48,058 nt of DNA, taken from NCBI GenBank assembly GCA_003157015.1, contig PMIJ01000201.1, positions 1 through 48,058 on the forward strand. The letters are read 5' to 3'. Below are positions 7,365 to 16,687 of this stretch, piece after piece. Under the pieces are notes generated by a model. That model was given only the letters and a program-made list of their open reading frames with translations. It was not told the DNA's origin and searched no databases. The DNA is from Bacteroidales bacterium (GTDB lineage: Bacteria > Bacteroidota > Bacteroidia > Bacteroidales > VadinHA17). Both the position numbers and the translations under genes were made by a program. Within the stretch, counting starts at the first letter, position 1, and every line of letters starts with the position of its first letter.

Positions 7365-10193
7365 ATGAGATATTCAATTAAGTTCTTTATGCTCTTATTA
7401 TTTGCTATAGGATTATTCTCCTGTTCAGTTAAAGAGACTAACTTACCGGCAAAGCTTATGCTTTCAGGAGACTGGTCCATTAAATCTTCAGTCAGCTTAA
7501 AGGAAGGGGGCGAAATAATTTCCAAAGTTAATTTCAAACCGGAAGCGTGGTATCCTGCTATTGTCCCAACTACTGTCCTGAATGCACTAGTAAAAGACGG
7601 TGTATATCCCGATCCATGGATAGGACTTAACAATTTTAAAATCCCCGATGTTTCAGATGAGTTTAACCAGAAGTATAACCTGGCAAAATTCAGCTATATT
7701 GACGGCAAGACCAATCCATGGAAGGATCCTTACTGGTTCAGGAAGGAATTTGATTTGCCAGCTCCCTATAAAGGGAGGAAACTCTGGCTGAATTTTGACG
7801 GAATCAATTATCGTGCCGATGTCTGGTTGAACGGGCACAAGGTTGCAGGAGAACAGGAGATGGCAGGCATGTTCCTTCGCTTCAGATATGACATAACAGA
7901 ATATGCTCTCATAAATCAAAAGAACTGCCTTGCGGTACAGATTCATCAGGTGGATCATCCGGGTTTGCCTTCACCCGGTGTTCAGTTTGAGGTGTTTGGA
8001 AAGACTCGTGGCCATGCAATCGATGTTTTTAAAGATGAAACTCTTAAATTCTCAGGAGGATGGGATTGCGCCCCTGTTATAAGAGATCGTAATATGGGTA
8101 TATATCAGGATGTGTATATCACAGCAACGGGTCCGGTTTCAATTGAAAACCCATTTGTTATAACCGACCTTCCTTTGCCAGATACAACTCTTGCTGACTT
8201 AAAAATTACAGCAGAGCTTAAAAATTGCAGCAAAGAGGAGATAGATGGAGTATTGACAATTAAGATCAGCCTTATAAATACTCTCGGGTTTCCAACATAT
8301 ATTAAGAAATTGGGGGGGAGCATGCCCGATATAATTATCAGGAAGAAAGTAAAACTCCCCGCCGATCATGTTACAGAGGTTGCACTTAGTCCTACTGAAT
8401 ATCCTTCATTATCAATTCATAATCCATACCTGTGGTGGCCAAACGGTTATGGGAAACAATATCTGCATAATATGGAGCTCACATTCAGTGTTGATAATAA
8501 AATATCGGATAAGGAGAATACAACATTTGGAATCCGCAAGATAACAAATGAGATAAAGAAAATAGGCAATGACTATGGAAGAGTATTCATAATTAACGGT
8601 CAGAGAATTTTCTGCAAGGGAGGCTGGCTCCAGCCTGATGCTCTTCAGAATTTAAACGAAAAAAGAGTATACGACGAAGCTCGATTAATGGCTAAAGCTA
8701 ATGTTAATATGGTCGCCAGTGAGGATGCACCTTCTCCACCTGATATCGTACTGGATTCTTATGATAAATACGGACTGATGTGCTGGGAGACTTTTTACCA
8801 GTGTTACCGTATGTTCCCAGGCGATACTCTTACTGAGAATAATCCTGCGGACCATGCACTTGCTTTAAGGGAGGCCAGGGATATCATTAAAAGATACCGG
8901 AATCATCCCTCTTTGGTTATATGGTGCGCTGCAAACGAAGTTACAGTAGCCGAGGATATTTATAAACCTCTCAGGAAATATGTGTCTGATCTCGATGGTA
9001 CCAGGACCTTTCTCGCTGCTTCAAGCACCAGCTGGGATATAGATAAATACACTCCCTATATAAAAGCTGATCTTCCACTCGGCACTACCGACGATGGCGA
9101 TCCTGATTACAACTGGAACCCTGAGCATTTTTATTTTGACAAGATCCTTGAAGTCAATAAACAGGCATTCAGAAATGAGCTTGGTGTGGCTTCTGTACCG
9201 GTATATAGCAGCCTGAAAAAATTTATCCCCAGGTTCAGTAAAGATACCGGCAGCGCAATCTTTCCATTGGACAGCACCTGGGCCGAGCATGGAGCCTGGG
9301 ATGATAATAATTATGCTTTCAGGGGGTATGACAATGCTATTCGGACTTTATATGGCAAGCCATCAAGCGTTGAAGACTATGCAAAAAAAGCGCAGTTTGT
9401 TAATGCAAATAGTTACCGCGCAATGTTTGAGGCAGCAAACCACCGGATGTGGACAATCACCAGTGGTGTAATGCTCTGGAAGCTCAACGATTGTTGGCCA
9501 TCGGTTTTATGGCAGTTATATGACTGGTATCTCTGCCAGAATGCATCTTATTATTACTCTCAAAAGGCAATGGAACAGGTTCATATCCAAATGAATGCTA
9601 ATAATCAAACGATATGCCTGATCAACAGAAGGCATGAAAAACTTGATAGCTTGCAGCTACTCGTGGAAGTCATAGATTTTAATATGAAGACAGCCTGGTT
9701 CAGATCGCAGCCGGTTAATATCGGGGCTGACATGTACAGTGAATTATTTACAATACCTTCCGGCCTGAAGCTGACACCTGTGTACTTTGTCAGACTCGAA
9801 TTGAAAGGGAAAGACGGCAGTATATTGTCAGAAAATACATACTGGTTATCTTCTTTAGAGAAACCCGATTATTCAGCTATGGCTAATCTTGATCCGGTAG
9901 CGCTTGAACTGTCTGGTTATAAGGAAGAAGCCGGGAAGGAATGTCACATCACAGTAATGCTTAAAAACACTACTGGCAAGCTCTCATTTTTTAACAGGCT
10001 TGTAATAACAAGAGGTGAGAAAGGCGAAGAGGTGTTGCCTACTTTCTGGGATTCCAATTTTATCGTTCTGTTTCCAGGTGAAGAAAAGACTGTCAGTGCT
10101 GCAATCGCAACCGAAGATTTGCTTGGAGCAGATCCATATTTAAGCATCGATGGAAATACGAAAGTAAAACCGATACTTATAAAGAATAAATAA
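7365..10193 (+). CDS. GH2 lipoprotein, exo-beta-D-glucosaminidase / beta-mannosidase type
   Basis: This 942-residue glycoside hydrolase has an N-terminal lipoprotein signal (LLLFAIGLFSC, Cys20), so it is probably anchored to the outer or inner membrane. A sugar-binding jelly-roll domain spans about 30-250 (FDGINYRADVWLNG), followed by Ig-like domains and a TIM barrel from about 385. WCAANE holds the predicted acid/base E525, and FRNELG holds the predicted nucleophile E605. The segment GGWDCAPVIRDRNMG is typical of the subgroup with exo-beta-glucosaminidase (CsxA-like) and endo-beta-mannosidase. The neighbours SIS deaminase, ROK kinase and NagX-like protein favour release of glucosamine from chitosan-type or glycan chains. 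The family is firm; beta-mannosidase specificity cannot be excluded. Confidence 0.85.
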   Translation: MRYSIKFFMLLLFAIGLFSCSVKETNLPAKLMLSGDWSIKSSVSLKEGGEIISKVNFKPEAWYPAIVPTTVLNALVKDGVYPDPWIGLNNFKIPDVSDEFNQKYNLAKFSYIDGKTNPWKDPYWFRKEFDLPAPYKGRKLWLNFDGINYRADVWLNGHKVAGEQEMAGMFLRFRYDITEYALINQKNCLAVQIHQVDHPGLPSPGVQFEVFGKTRGHAIDVFKDETLKFSGGWDCAPVIRDRNMGIYQDVYITATGPVSIENPFVITDLPLPDTTLADLKITAELKNCSKEEIDGVLTIKISLINTLGFPTYIKKLGGSMPDIIIRKKVKLPADHVTEVALSPTEYPSLSIHNPYLWWPNGYGKQYLHNMELTFSVDNKISDKENTTFGIRKITNEIKKIGNDYGRVFIINGQRIFCKGGWLQPDALQNLNEKRVYDEARLMAKANVNMVASEDAPSPPDIVLDSYDKYGLMCWETFYQCYRMFPGDTLTENNPADHALALREARDIIKRYRNHPSLVIWCAANEVTVAEDIYKPLRKYVSDLDGTRTFLAASSTSWDIDKYTPYIKADLPLGTTDDGDPDYNWNPEHFYFDKILEVNKQAFRNELGVASVPVYSSLKKFIPRFSKDTGSAIFPLDSTWAEHGAWDDNNYAFRGYDNAIRTLYGKPSSVEDYAKKAQFVNANSYRAMFEAANHRMWTITSGVMLWKLNDCWPSVLWQLYDWYLCQNASYYYSQKAMEQVHIQMNANNQTICLINRRHEKLDSLQLLVEVIDFNMKTAWFRSQPVNIGADMYSELFTIPSGLKLTPVYFVRLELKGKDGSILSENTYWLSSLEKPDYSAMANLDPVALELSGYKEEAGKECHITVMLKNTTGKLSFFNRLVITRGEKGEEVLPTFWDSNFIVLFPGEEKTVSAAIATEDLLGADPYLSIDGNTKVKPILIKNK

Positions 10194-10290
10194 TTTTCTC
10201 TGTGAAACTCTGTGCTTCTCTGTGTACTTTGTGTCAGTTCTTCTTTTGTTACACGGAGAGCCACAAAGGGCACACAGAGGACCACAGAGG
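10194..10290. repeat. CTCTGTG/CACAGAG palindromic intergenic repeat, copy A
   Basis: The left arm is built from imperfect units CTCTGTGaaa, CTCTGTGctt, CTCTGTGta and CTttGTG. A T-rich centre containing TTGTTACACGGAG follows, then a right arm of complementary units CACAAAG, CACAGAGG and CACAGAGG. It fills the gap between the convergent GH2 and serine hydrolase genes exactly. A very similar element is at 15331-15429. Confidence 0.8.
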
Positions 10291-10291
10291 A

Positions 10292-11959
10292 TTAATGTAC
10301 ATTTAAAACAGCCGGCAAAATAAAATCTGTCATCATTTTATCTTCCTGAGAGTGTGCATAGGGAGCTCCATATGCTGTGGCTGTGATAACTATAACCAGC
10401 GGCTCATCAGTAAAAATATATATTTTATTTCCTCCATTGCCCGCACAATAGAAGGTCTCATATGCTTTATTATTCACAGTGTATTTTTTATTCCAGAACA
10501 GGTAGCCATAAAATTCATCCTTTCGGCCGGGAATGGATTTATACTTTGTAAATGTCTTTTTTACCCATTCCTCAGATATTATTTGTTTCCCGTTCCATTT
10601 CCCTCCGTTTTTATAAAGCTGGCCATATTTTGCGAAATCCAGGGCATTCATTCTTATTCCGCCTGCAGTATTTGGTACGTTCTGTGGAGTAAACTGCCAT
10701 TGATAACGCGTAATGCCTAATGGACTAAATAGTTTATTATCAGCATATTTTTCAAGTCCTCCGGGAACAATCTTGTTTAAAATATCTCCTAAAATAACAA
10801 CGCCTGCTGTAAAATAATGCCATTCATCTTTAGGTCGTATCAGGTTTAAAGGTAAATCCAGGGCGAATTTAACCCAGTCAGAAGTCGGGTACATATTCTC
10901 CTCATTACCTGGAGAGTTTTCATCATCATCATTCCCGTCAAAAACGGAGCTCATCGTAAGCAGATCTTTTATTGAAACATTTTCTTTTTGTAATGAGTAA
11001 TTGGCAAATGATTTAATATCATAGAATTCTTTCAGGGTCTGCTCTTCATATTTAAAATATCCTTCACTTTCCGCAATACCAAAAATAGTGGATGTAAATG
11101 ATTTTCCTGCTGAACGCGGATCATGAAGGGAATCCCTGGTTTCTCCGTTAAAATACTCTTCTATAAGGAGTTTGCTATTTTTGATTACTACTATACTGCT
11201 GATTTGCTTGAAAACGCCTTCTTCAATATATCCTTTAAGAGTTTTTATCATATTCTTGTCATAATTGTCTGATGAAAGTAAAAATCCATTATAGGGTTTG
11301 AGGGCTGTTAGTTTAATTTGAGAGATGTCAATTGTTGGTTTCCTTTTTACATTTAAATTCAATGATCCTGAAGCAATTATTTCCCCGGTTTTCAAGGCAG
11401 AGCCTGATTGAACATAAGGTCTGATTTCCATCTTAAGGAGATGTTCTCCTTCAGTCAGAACACTATCACCGCCATTGTTCATAAACCTCATCCAAAAATA
11501 CTGGCTCCATAGATACCAGCCTTCATTCTTGTTTTTTATGAGCGGCACGCATAAAACAGTTGCTGTATCCTGTATTTCACGATAAGGTGCACCCGGCCAC
11601 AGATTACTTTTATATATGAGCTTATTATCGACATATAGTGAGAACTGGTAATTACCTGATTTAACCAGCTCGGCAGCACTCAGATCAGGTGCAATGGAAT
11701 GCAAATAATTTGTTATAGAGTTTCCCATAAAAACAGTTATGAACAGGTCACTTTTGTTGGTTAACTCGTAATACTCTAAAAAATCCGCTTTTTTCAGATC
11801 CGCTAAGGGTATAGATTTTGAGGTAAAAATGATATTCCCGATATTAGACTTGTGAAGGGTAGAGGTGATTCCCTGAGTTTTTACAACATCTTTTTGCTGG
11901 GCTGAAAGACTAAATTGTGTCATCATCATAAATGAATAGGCAAGTGCAATGAATCGCAT
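10292..11959 (-). CDS. Secreted beta-lactamase-fold serine hydrolase
   Basis: This 555-residue protein starts with a Sec signal peptide (cleaved after about residue 20, SLSA-QQ). Residues about 30-210 form an extra N-terminal domain with no recognised family. From about 235 onward it matches the class C beta-lactamase/penicillin-binding esterase fold. The nucleophile motif SAGK is at 283-286 with the catalytic Ser and Lys present. A downstream Tyr in HYFTAG and a glycine-rich strand CAGNGGNKIY near the C-terminus replace the usual YxN and KTG elements. Proteins of this type act as peptidases, esterases or amidases rather than true beta-lactamases. It lies 71 bases after the AraC regulator gene on the same strand. 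The substrate is unknown. Confidence 0.85.
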   Translation of the reverse strand: MRFIALAYSFMMMTQFSLSAQQKDVVKTQGITSTLHKSNIGNIIFTSKSIPLADLKKADFLEYYELTNKSDLFITVFMGNSITNYLHSIAPDLSAAELVKSGNYQFSLYVDNKLIYKSNLWPGAPYREIQDTATVLCVPLIKNKNEGWYLWSQYFWMRFMNNGGDSVLTEGEHLLKMEIRPYVQSGSALKTGEIIASGSLNLNVKRKPTIDISQIKLTALKPYNGFLLSSDNYDKNMIKTLKGYIEEGVFKQISSIVVIKNSKLLIEEYFNGETRDSLHDPRSAGKSFTSTIFGIAESEGYFKYEEQTLKEFYDIKSFANYSLQKENVSIKDLLTMSSVFDGNDDDENSPGNEENMYPTSDWVKFALDLPLNLIRPKDEWHYFTAGVVILGDILNKIVPGGLEKYADNKLFSPLGITRYQWQFTPQNVPNTAGGIRMNALDFAKYGQLYKNGGKWNGKQIISEEWVKKTFTKYKSIPGRKDEFYGYLFWNKKYTVNNKAYETFYCAGNGGNKIYIFTDEPLVIVITATAYGAPYAHSQEDKMMTDFILPAVLNVH

Positions 11960-12030
11960 AGACTTGAAGATTTTATTAAGAATTTACCCTGCAAAATTAA
12001 TCAGGAGGAAAGATATCTAATAGAACAGGA

Positions 12031-12849
12031 TTAACATTTCTGTTTTCTTAGCAAGAACTTTCTGAAGTCTGAAGGTGGTATGTGATATTTTGCCTTGAAG
12101 GACCTTATAAAATGACTCTGATCAGCAAAATTACAGGAAAACGCTATTTCTGTCAGTGAAAGCCTTGTATCAGTCATCATAGTTAACGCTCTTTGAATTT
12201 TAATAGATCGAATATACTCTCCCAGGTTGCAATTATAATATTTTGAGAAATCTCTTGAAAGATGAACAGGATGAATATTTATAAGCATTGCCAGTTCTGT
12301 GAGTGATTTATCTTCAGTATCATCATTTAAAAGATCCCGGATCTGATATACCCAACCCGGTGTTTTTCTATCAGCGGTTATCTTTATTCCTGACAGAAGC
12401 GAGAATAATTCTATCAGCAGGAAATCAATAGCAGGCTGGGCATGTTCGCGTGATAACTTTGCCTCCTTAAAAATATTGTACATCAGAGCTTTCATTTGTG
12501 GAAGAACAATATTTAAAGTGCCATTAATTGAGCATGTATCAATTTCATAAGAATCGAACCATTTTGGATTAAGTTCAATGTGAAAACCCCGAGTAAACCC
12601 ATCTGGTTTTATATTATAGTGAGCTTCCTGCTTGTTATGGAATAAAATACTGCCTGCATTGCAATCATATTGTTCTTTTTTGTTTCCTTCCAGAAGTTCT
12701 CCTTCCAGTATAAAAGTGAAATAGGCGTTTTCATGAAAATGCCAGTCAACTTTCTCATGAGTGTACTCAGTATCAGTTAGTGTAACACCCTTCAGACGTA
12801 TTGTTTCATTAGTGGATCCGTAAAACTGCCCGGTCTTTAAATTATTCAT
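12031..12849 (-). CDS. AraC family transcriptional regulator
   Basis: This 272-residue protein has an N-terminal cupin-like sensing half (about 20-110, WHFHENAYFTFILEGE). The C-terminal pair of helix-turn-helix motifs (about 170-268) includes LTEIAFSCNFADQSHFIRSF and the closing KYHIPPSDFRK, a textbook AraC end. It is expected to bind DNA and respond to a small ligand. The first plausible target is the serine hydrolase gene just downstream on the same strand. The start codon lies in an 8-base triplicated repeat that creates two tiny upstream ORFs, listed separately. Confidence 0.92.
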   Translation of the reverse strand: MNNLKTGQFYGSTNETIRLKGVTLTDTEYTHEKVDWHFHENAYFTFILEGELLEGNKKEQYDCNAGSILFHNKQEAHYNIKPDGFTRGFHIELNPKWFDSYEIDTCSINGTLNIVLPQMKALMYNIFKEAKLSREHAQPAIDFLLIELFSLLSGIKITADRKTPGWVYQIRDLLNDDTEDKSLTELAMLINIHPVHLSRDFSKYYNCNLGEYIRSIKIQRALTMMTDTRLSLTEIAFSCNFADQSHFIRSFKAKYHIPPSDFRKFLLRKQKC

Positions 12850-12866
12850 GTATTCATGTATTCATT
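12843..12866 (-). repeat. Three 8-bp tandem repeats at the AraC start codon, creating stop-start mini-ORFs
   Basis: TATTCATG occurs at 12843-12850 and 12851-12858, and TATTCATT at 12859-12866. Read on the minus strand, each unit supplies an ATG. ATGs at 12865 and 12857 each encode Met-Asn-Thr and stop at a TGA that overlaps the next ATG, the last being the regulator start at 12849. A change in repeat number would alter the leader, so it may tune translation. Confidence 0.6.
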
Positions 12867-13037
12867 TATCTCAGGTAAAACTAAATATTTGATCGCTAAT
12901 AAGTAAAATAAATTAAATAGATTATTTTCTCCGGTTGCCGAAATGGTGAAAAGATCAGCCATAAAAAATTGATAGCAAATTCAAGGTAGATGCCTAAGAG
13001 ATATTTCTTAGTCTTTTGTAACTTAAAGATTCTGTAA

Positions 13038-15248
13038 TCAAAAGCCGGATCTCTTTTTTATTTCTTCTGTCAGTTTTTCAAAATCTTCGGTTTCCTGTCT
13101 GACCTGAACAATAAAGCTGTTTTCTTCAATGGTCCCCAAAGCAGCATTCATTTCATCCATGTTTCTGAAGGTAGCCTGCCGGAACGGATTATCAAAGTCT
13201 TTTTTTCTGGAGTTATAAACCTGATCACAAACAAATTTCTGAATCTTCACTGTTTTTTCCAGGGCAGAATTCCAATCATTGATGTTAAGATTTTCCTTTC
13301 CATATAAATCACAAAGAGTTGCAAAAGCATGCTTTTGTTTGTCAAGTCTATATTTTGTCCAAAGATCATTATATCTTTCGTGAATCTCTTTCCATGTTTT
13401 TAACCGTCGTGAGCCAATATCATTTCTGAGTTTATCAACATCATCTTTTTGCATCATTTGACCGCCCAGGTTGACCCATTCCTTCTGCCGATCGCTCTTC
13501 AGGGCTTTATACATGGTTGAGAAAGTGGCATTTGAATCAGAGCTCAGGTATTCTATCAGATTTTTTGTTGCATAATAATGTAATATATCATGATACGCGT
13601 GCCAGGCATTGTACGGCTTTAGTATCACCACTTTTCGCCTGGTATTTTCCATGTTTTCACCCAATACTTCCAGGTTATTGACCTCTTTTTCCCGGGATGA
13701 TAAAAGTTCACGACCTAATGAAGCAAGATCATTTTCATCCTTTTCCTTAATTGACATCCCTTTTTCACGTAGACTGGCTTTCCCGGTCCAGATTTCCAGT
13801 AGCGAGATGGCATTGAATATCTCCTCAATTGTATCCGGAGCAAATGGTTCAAATTCAATATTCTGATCTTTGTGCACGCGTCTGTCGCGATTCTGAAATT
13901 TCCAGGAGTTGCGGGCAAGTGCATACATATTATATAACCACCAGTAAGCTGGCATTACTTCCAGCTGATCCTTTGAAACATTATTATTAAGAAGAGAAAA
14001 AGGAAATGGTATATTCAGTTCTGCCGGATAATCGGCTTTTGAAAGTAATACGAATGATGCAAACTTGCATGAATGCTTTACACTGGTACATAATCCGGGC
14101 CAGAATCCGCGTCCGGCCTGGATTTCATTGTCATTGGCCCGGCTGTTGTGATTTGAACCAATTGTGGCCCCGGCTGCCATATTGCTTTGTCCCATAACAA
14201 CCGAAGCGATCAGAAATGAATTATTATGATGCTGCTCATGCGATGGAAATATAAGATTATTAAGCACTTCACAGCAAGAGATAGTCGAATTATCACCCAG
14301 AAATGAATTAATTAATCTGGCTCCGTATTTCAGACTGGAATTATTACCCAGTATAAATTTCACAGCTTTGCAGCCATAAAAAATATGACAACCATATCCA
14401 ATAATTCCATTCACAAGTTCAACTCCTTCACCGATTTGCGTGGGTTCTTCCTCTGAGGAATTAATTGAAAGATTTTTTAGTTTATTGGCGCCTTTTATGT
14501 AGCAATAGGAACTGATCTTCACATCCTTTAGGATAAGAGAATTTTTTATTACACAATTATCACCTGTTGTTCCATAAAATCCACGCCTGTTATCAATACT
14601 GTTCTGTGTTATCTGTTTAAGATTCTCCTGCAATACCTTATCATCACGGTATTTAGCCCATAGATAGGCATCGGCTGTTATCATGCCATCGTATGGAAGT
14701 ACCCGGCGGCAACCAGTTTCATTCATGAGATCGATCCACGTTCTTACATTTTCAGGTTCACCTTCTTTTATAACACCATTGCCGAACTTAGCATGATTAG
14801 TCGTATGCATTTCCTGGATATTAAAAAGTATACAACGATCACCGATTATATAATGAGCCAGGTAGTGTACGTTATGGATAGCAACATCGTCGCCTATGTC
14901 AGAGGAGATTATAAGACTGTTGGTAATACCTGAGGGAACTCTCAGGTCGTGGTGCTGAAGTATTGTGTTCCTTAAACACCCGATCCTCACTAGTCCGAAA
15001 AATCTTGAATTCTTAATCTGATTTGTATCAAACTGATTAGTAACCAGTATTTCATCCCAGTTGTCAGCGGTGTTATCATTTTTAACCAGTCGTTCAACCT
15101 CATCTGAGCGCAGGTTCCTCCATCCTGATTTTGGAGGGACAGACTGATTATTACGCTGATAGTATTCATCCTGACCTTTGGGAAGATATTCTTCTGGAAT
15201 GAAATTTTTACCGATGTTTTCAGGTGGTACAATTAATACACTGTCCAT
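13038..15248 (-). CDS. DUF4954-like left-handed beta-helix protein
   Basis: This 736-residue protein has no signal peptide. The region about 80-430 has many hexapeptide-like turns (for example IGDRCILFN, IGEGVELVNGIIGYGCHIFYG, LGDNSTISCCEV). These predict a left-handed parallel beta-helix as in sugar nucleotidyl- and acyltransferases. The segment about 365-460 contains GSNHNSRANDNE and GRGFWPGLC. The C-terminal third, about 480-735, is highly charged and helical. The architecture and conserved segments fit the DUF4954 family known from Bacteroidetes and spirochaetes, whose reaction is unknown. A role in nucleotide-sugar or envelope metabolism is a guess from the fold alone. It stands alone on its strand. 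Confidence 0.75.
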   Translation of the reverse strand: MDSVLIVPPENIGKNFIPEEYLPKGQDEYYQRNNQSVPPKSGWRNLRSDEVERLVKNDNTADNWDEILVTNQFDTNQIKNSRFFGLVRIGCLRNTILQHHDLRVPSGITNSLIISSDIGDDVAIHNVHYLAHYIIGDRCILFNIQEMHTTNHAKFGNGVIKEGEPENVRTWIDLMNETGCRRVLPYDGMITADAYLWAKYRDDKVLQENLKQITQNSIDNRRGFYGTTGDNCVIKNSLILKDVKISSYCYIKGANKLKNLSINSSEEEPTQIGEGVELVNGIIGYGCHIFYGCKAVKFILGNNSSLKYGARLINSFLGDNSTISCCEVLNNLIFPSHEQHHNNSFLIASVVMGQSNMAAGATIGSNHNSRANDNEIQAGRGFWPGLCTSVKHSCKFASFVLLSKADYPAELNIPFPFSLLNNNVSKDQLEVMPAYWWLYNMYALARNSWKFQNRDRRVHKDQNIEFEPFAPDTIEEIFNAISLLEIWTGKASLREKGMSIKEKDENDLASLGRELLSSREKEVNNLEVLGENMENTRRKVVILKPYNAWHAYHDILHYYATKNLIEYLSSDSNATFSTMYKALKSDRQKEWVNLGGQMMQKDDVDKLRNDIGSRRLKTWKEIHERYNDLWTKYRLDKQKHAFATLCDLYGKENLNINDWNSALEKTVKIQKFVCDQVYNSRKKDFDNPFRQATFRNMDEMNAALGTIEENSFIVQVRQETEDFEKLTEEIKKRSGF

Positions 15249-15593
15249 GGTACATTGATGTTAGTGATACTGGTTATAAATTTATAGTTTTTAAGTAACA
15301 GAAAAAAATATTCTTTCCGTTTACTAACTTCTTCTCTGTGTACTCTGTGCTTCTCCATGTAACTCTGTGTAAGTTCTTATTTTTTGTTACACGGAGTGCC
15401 ACAGAAGGTACACAGAGGTTCACAGAGAAAACAGGTTTAAACTTTGCGGTTAAAAGATTTTTTTTGTATTCTGAAATTTCCTAAATTTATACCTGTCTGC
15501 TGATAAGACACCTTATGTATGTGACTTTAGATGTAAACTTTACTTAAAGGTCTATGTTAATTTGTTTAAGAAAGATCTAAAAATCTAAAAACT
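15249..15593. other. Divergent intergenic region with repeat copy B
   Basis: This 345-base gap separates the divergent DUF4954 and M4 protease genes. About 100 bases are the CTCTGTG/CACAGAG repeat. The rest, 15430-15593, is AT-rich and should contain the protease promoter, but I find no exact TTTG/TAnnTTTG pair. No ORF or RNA gene is evident. Confidence 0.6.
15331..15429. repeat. CTCTGTG/CACAGAG palindromic intergenic repeat, copy B
   Basis: It has the same design as the element at 10194-10290: left-arm units CTCTGTG, CTCTGTG, CTCCATG and CTCTGTG, a centre with TTGTTACACGGAG, and a right arm GCCACAGAAGG, ACACAGAGG, CACAGAG. The centre and right arm align with copy A with few mismatches, so the two are homologous rather than chance low-complexity sequence. 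Confidence 0.8.
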
Positions 15594-16679
15594 ATGTGTA
15601 AAAATCACTTCACCCCAATCCATTGTATTATTCCTCCATACATGCTTAAAAGATTAATGGAATCGGACAATAAAAAAGTTGCCGATCTGGCAACCAAAAC
15701 TAATTTCAGAAGCTTCAGGTTCCGGAACGACAGAATATTCTTTCATAAAGCAAGCCTGCAGGAGAGGGCCATTTTTGGTCTGATCTCTAAACAGGCCGGA
15801 AAGGATATTCTGAAAATGGAAGTATATGACTGCAAGCAGAAAACAGATTTTATTAATGCTTCTTTACTATGGGATTCAAAAACCAATCAGAAAATTACAT
15901 CCGTTGCCGGCAAAAATGTTATTAAAGGTGGTAAGGCTTCATGGGATTTCTACTGGCAGTTATTAAGCAGAAATTCAATTGACAACAAAGGAATGCTGAT
16001 AAAACAATATGTGCATTTTGATAAGGGAATGGATAACGCGTACTGGGATGGCCGGCGCATGGTTTATGGTGATGGTGATGGAATTGTCTTTTCTAGTTTC
16101 ACCAGCGATATTGATGTTATAGGACATGAGCTTACACATGGTGTCACCGAAAATGAATCCAATCTTAATTACGACAACCAGGCAGGTGCTCTAAATGAAT
16201 CCTTTTCCGATATCTTTGGCATAATGATAAAGCAAAGGTTTAATAATCAGGATGTCAAAAAGTCAAACTGGCTTATTGGTGAGAGGGTGATGATAGGGCC
16301 GAAATATGCATTACGCAGTCTTAAAGCGCCTGGCACAGCCTATATAAATCATCCTGAACTGGGCACCGATCCTCAACCCGCAACAATGGATAAATATCAA
16401 AACCTGCCAGATACCCAGTCGGGTGATTTTGGCGGAGTGCATATTAATTCGGGAATCCCCAATTTTGCGTTTTATGTTGCAGCCTTCAATATGGGAGGTT
16501 ATGCATGGGAAAAAGCCGGACGAATCTGGTACGCTGTCTTAACTGACATTAATCTGGTGCAGAATGCTAAATTTGCAGATGTAAAAAATCTCACCATCAT
16601 TCACGCTGAGAAAATATTTGGATTGAATAGTCCTGAAGTATTTGCTGTGAAACAGGGATGGCTTGAAGCAAAAGTTTAA
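15594..16679 (+). CDS. Protealysin-like M4 metalloprotease
   Basis: This 361-residue thermolysin-family protease has no signal peptide. The N-terminus is the short protealysin-type propeptide, recognisable by IIPPYML at residues 12-18 (the PPL-type motif). The zinc site is HELTH at 178-182, with E202 in LNESFSD as third ligand and the transition-state His at 283 in GGVHINSGIPN. All catalytic residues are present. At 361 residues it is shorter than secreted thermolysins, as expected without the long FTP/PepSY prosequence. It is therefore probably held in or released from the cytoplasm by non-Sec means. The inhibitor-like gene 8 bases downstream strongly supports a protealysin-type operon. Confidence 0.92.
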   Translation: MCKNHFTPIHCIIPPYMLKRLMESDNKKVADLATKTNFRSFRFRNDRIFFHKASLQERAIFGLISKQAGKDILKMEVYDCKQKTDFINASLLWDSKTNQKITSVAGKNVIKGGKASWDFYWQLLSRNSIDNKGMLIKQYVHFDKGMDNAYWDGRRMVYGDGDGIVFSSFTSDIDVIGHELTHGVTENESNLNYDNQAGALNESFSDIFGIMIKQRFNNQDVKKSNWLIGERVMIGPKYALRSLKAPGTAYINHPELGTDPQPATMDKYQNLPDTQSGDFGGVHINSGIPNFAFYVAAFNMGGYAWEKAGRIWYAVLTDINLVQNAKFADVKNLTIIHAEKIFGLNSPEVFAVKQGWLEAKV

Positions 16680-16687
16680 CATAAGCA

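Noticed and set aside
10194..10290. CRISPR array, because of repeated short units
   Set aside because: Units are about 10 bases, imperfect, without uniform spacers, and arranged as an inverted repeat.
10352..10720. Open frame of 122 codons antisense to the serine hydrolase C-terminus
   Set aside because: The hydrolase has intact motifs throughout; the antisense product shows no recognisable features.
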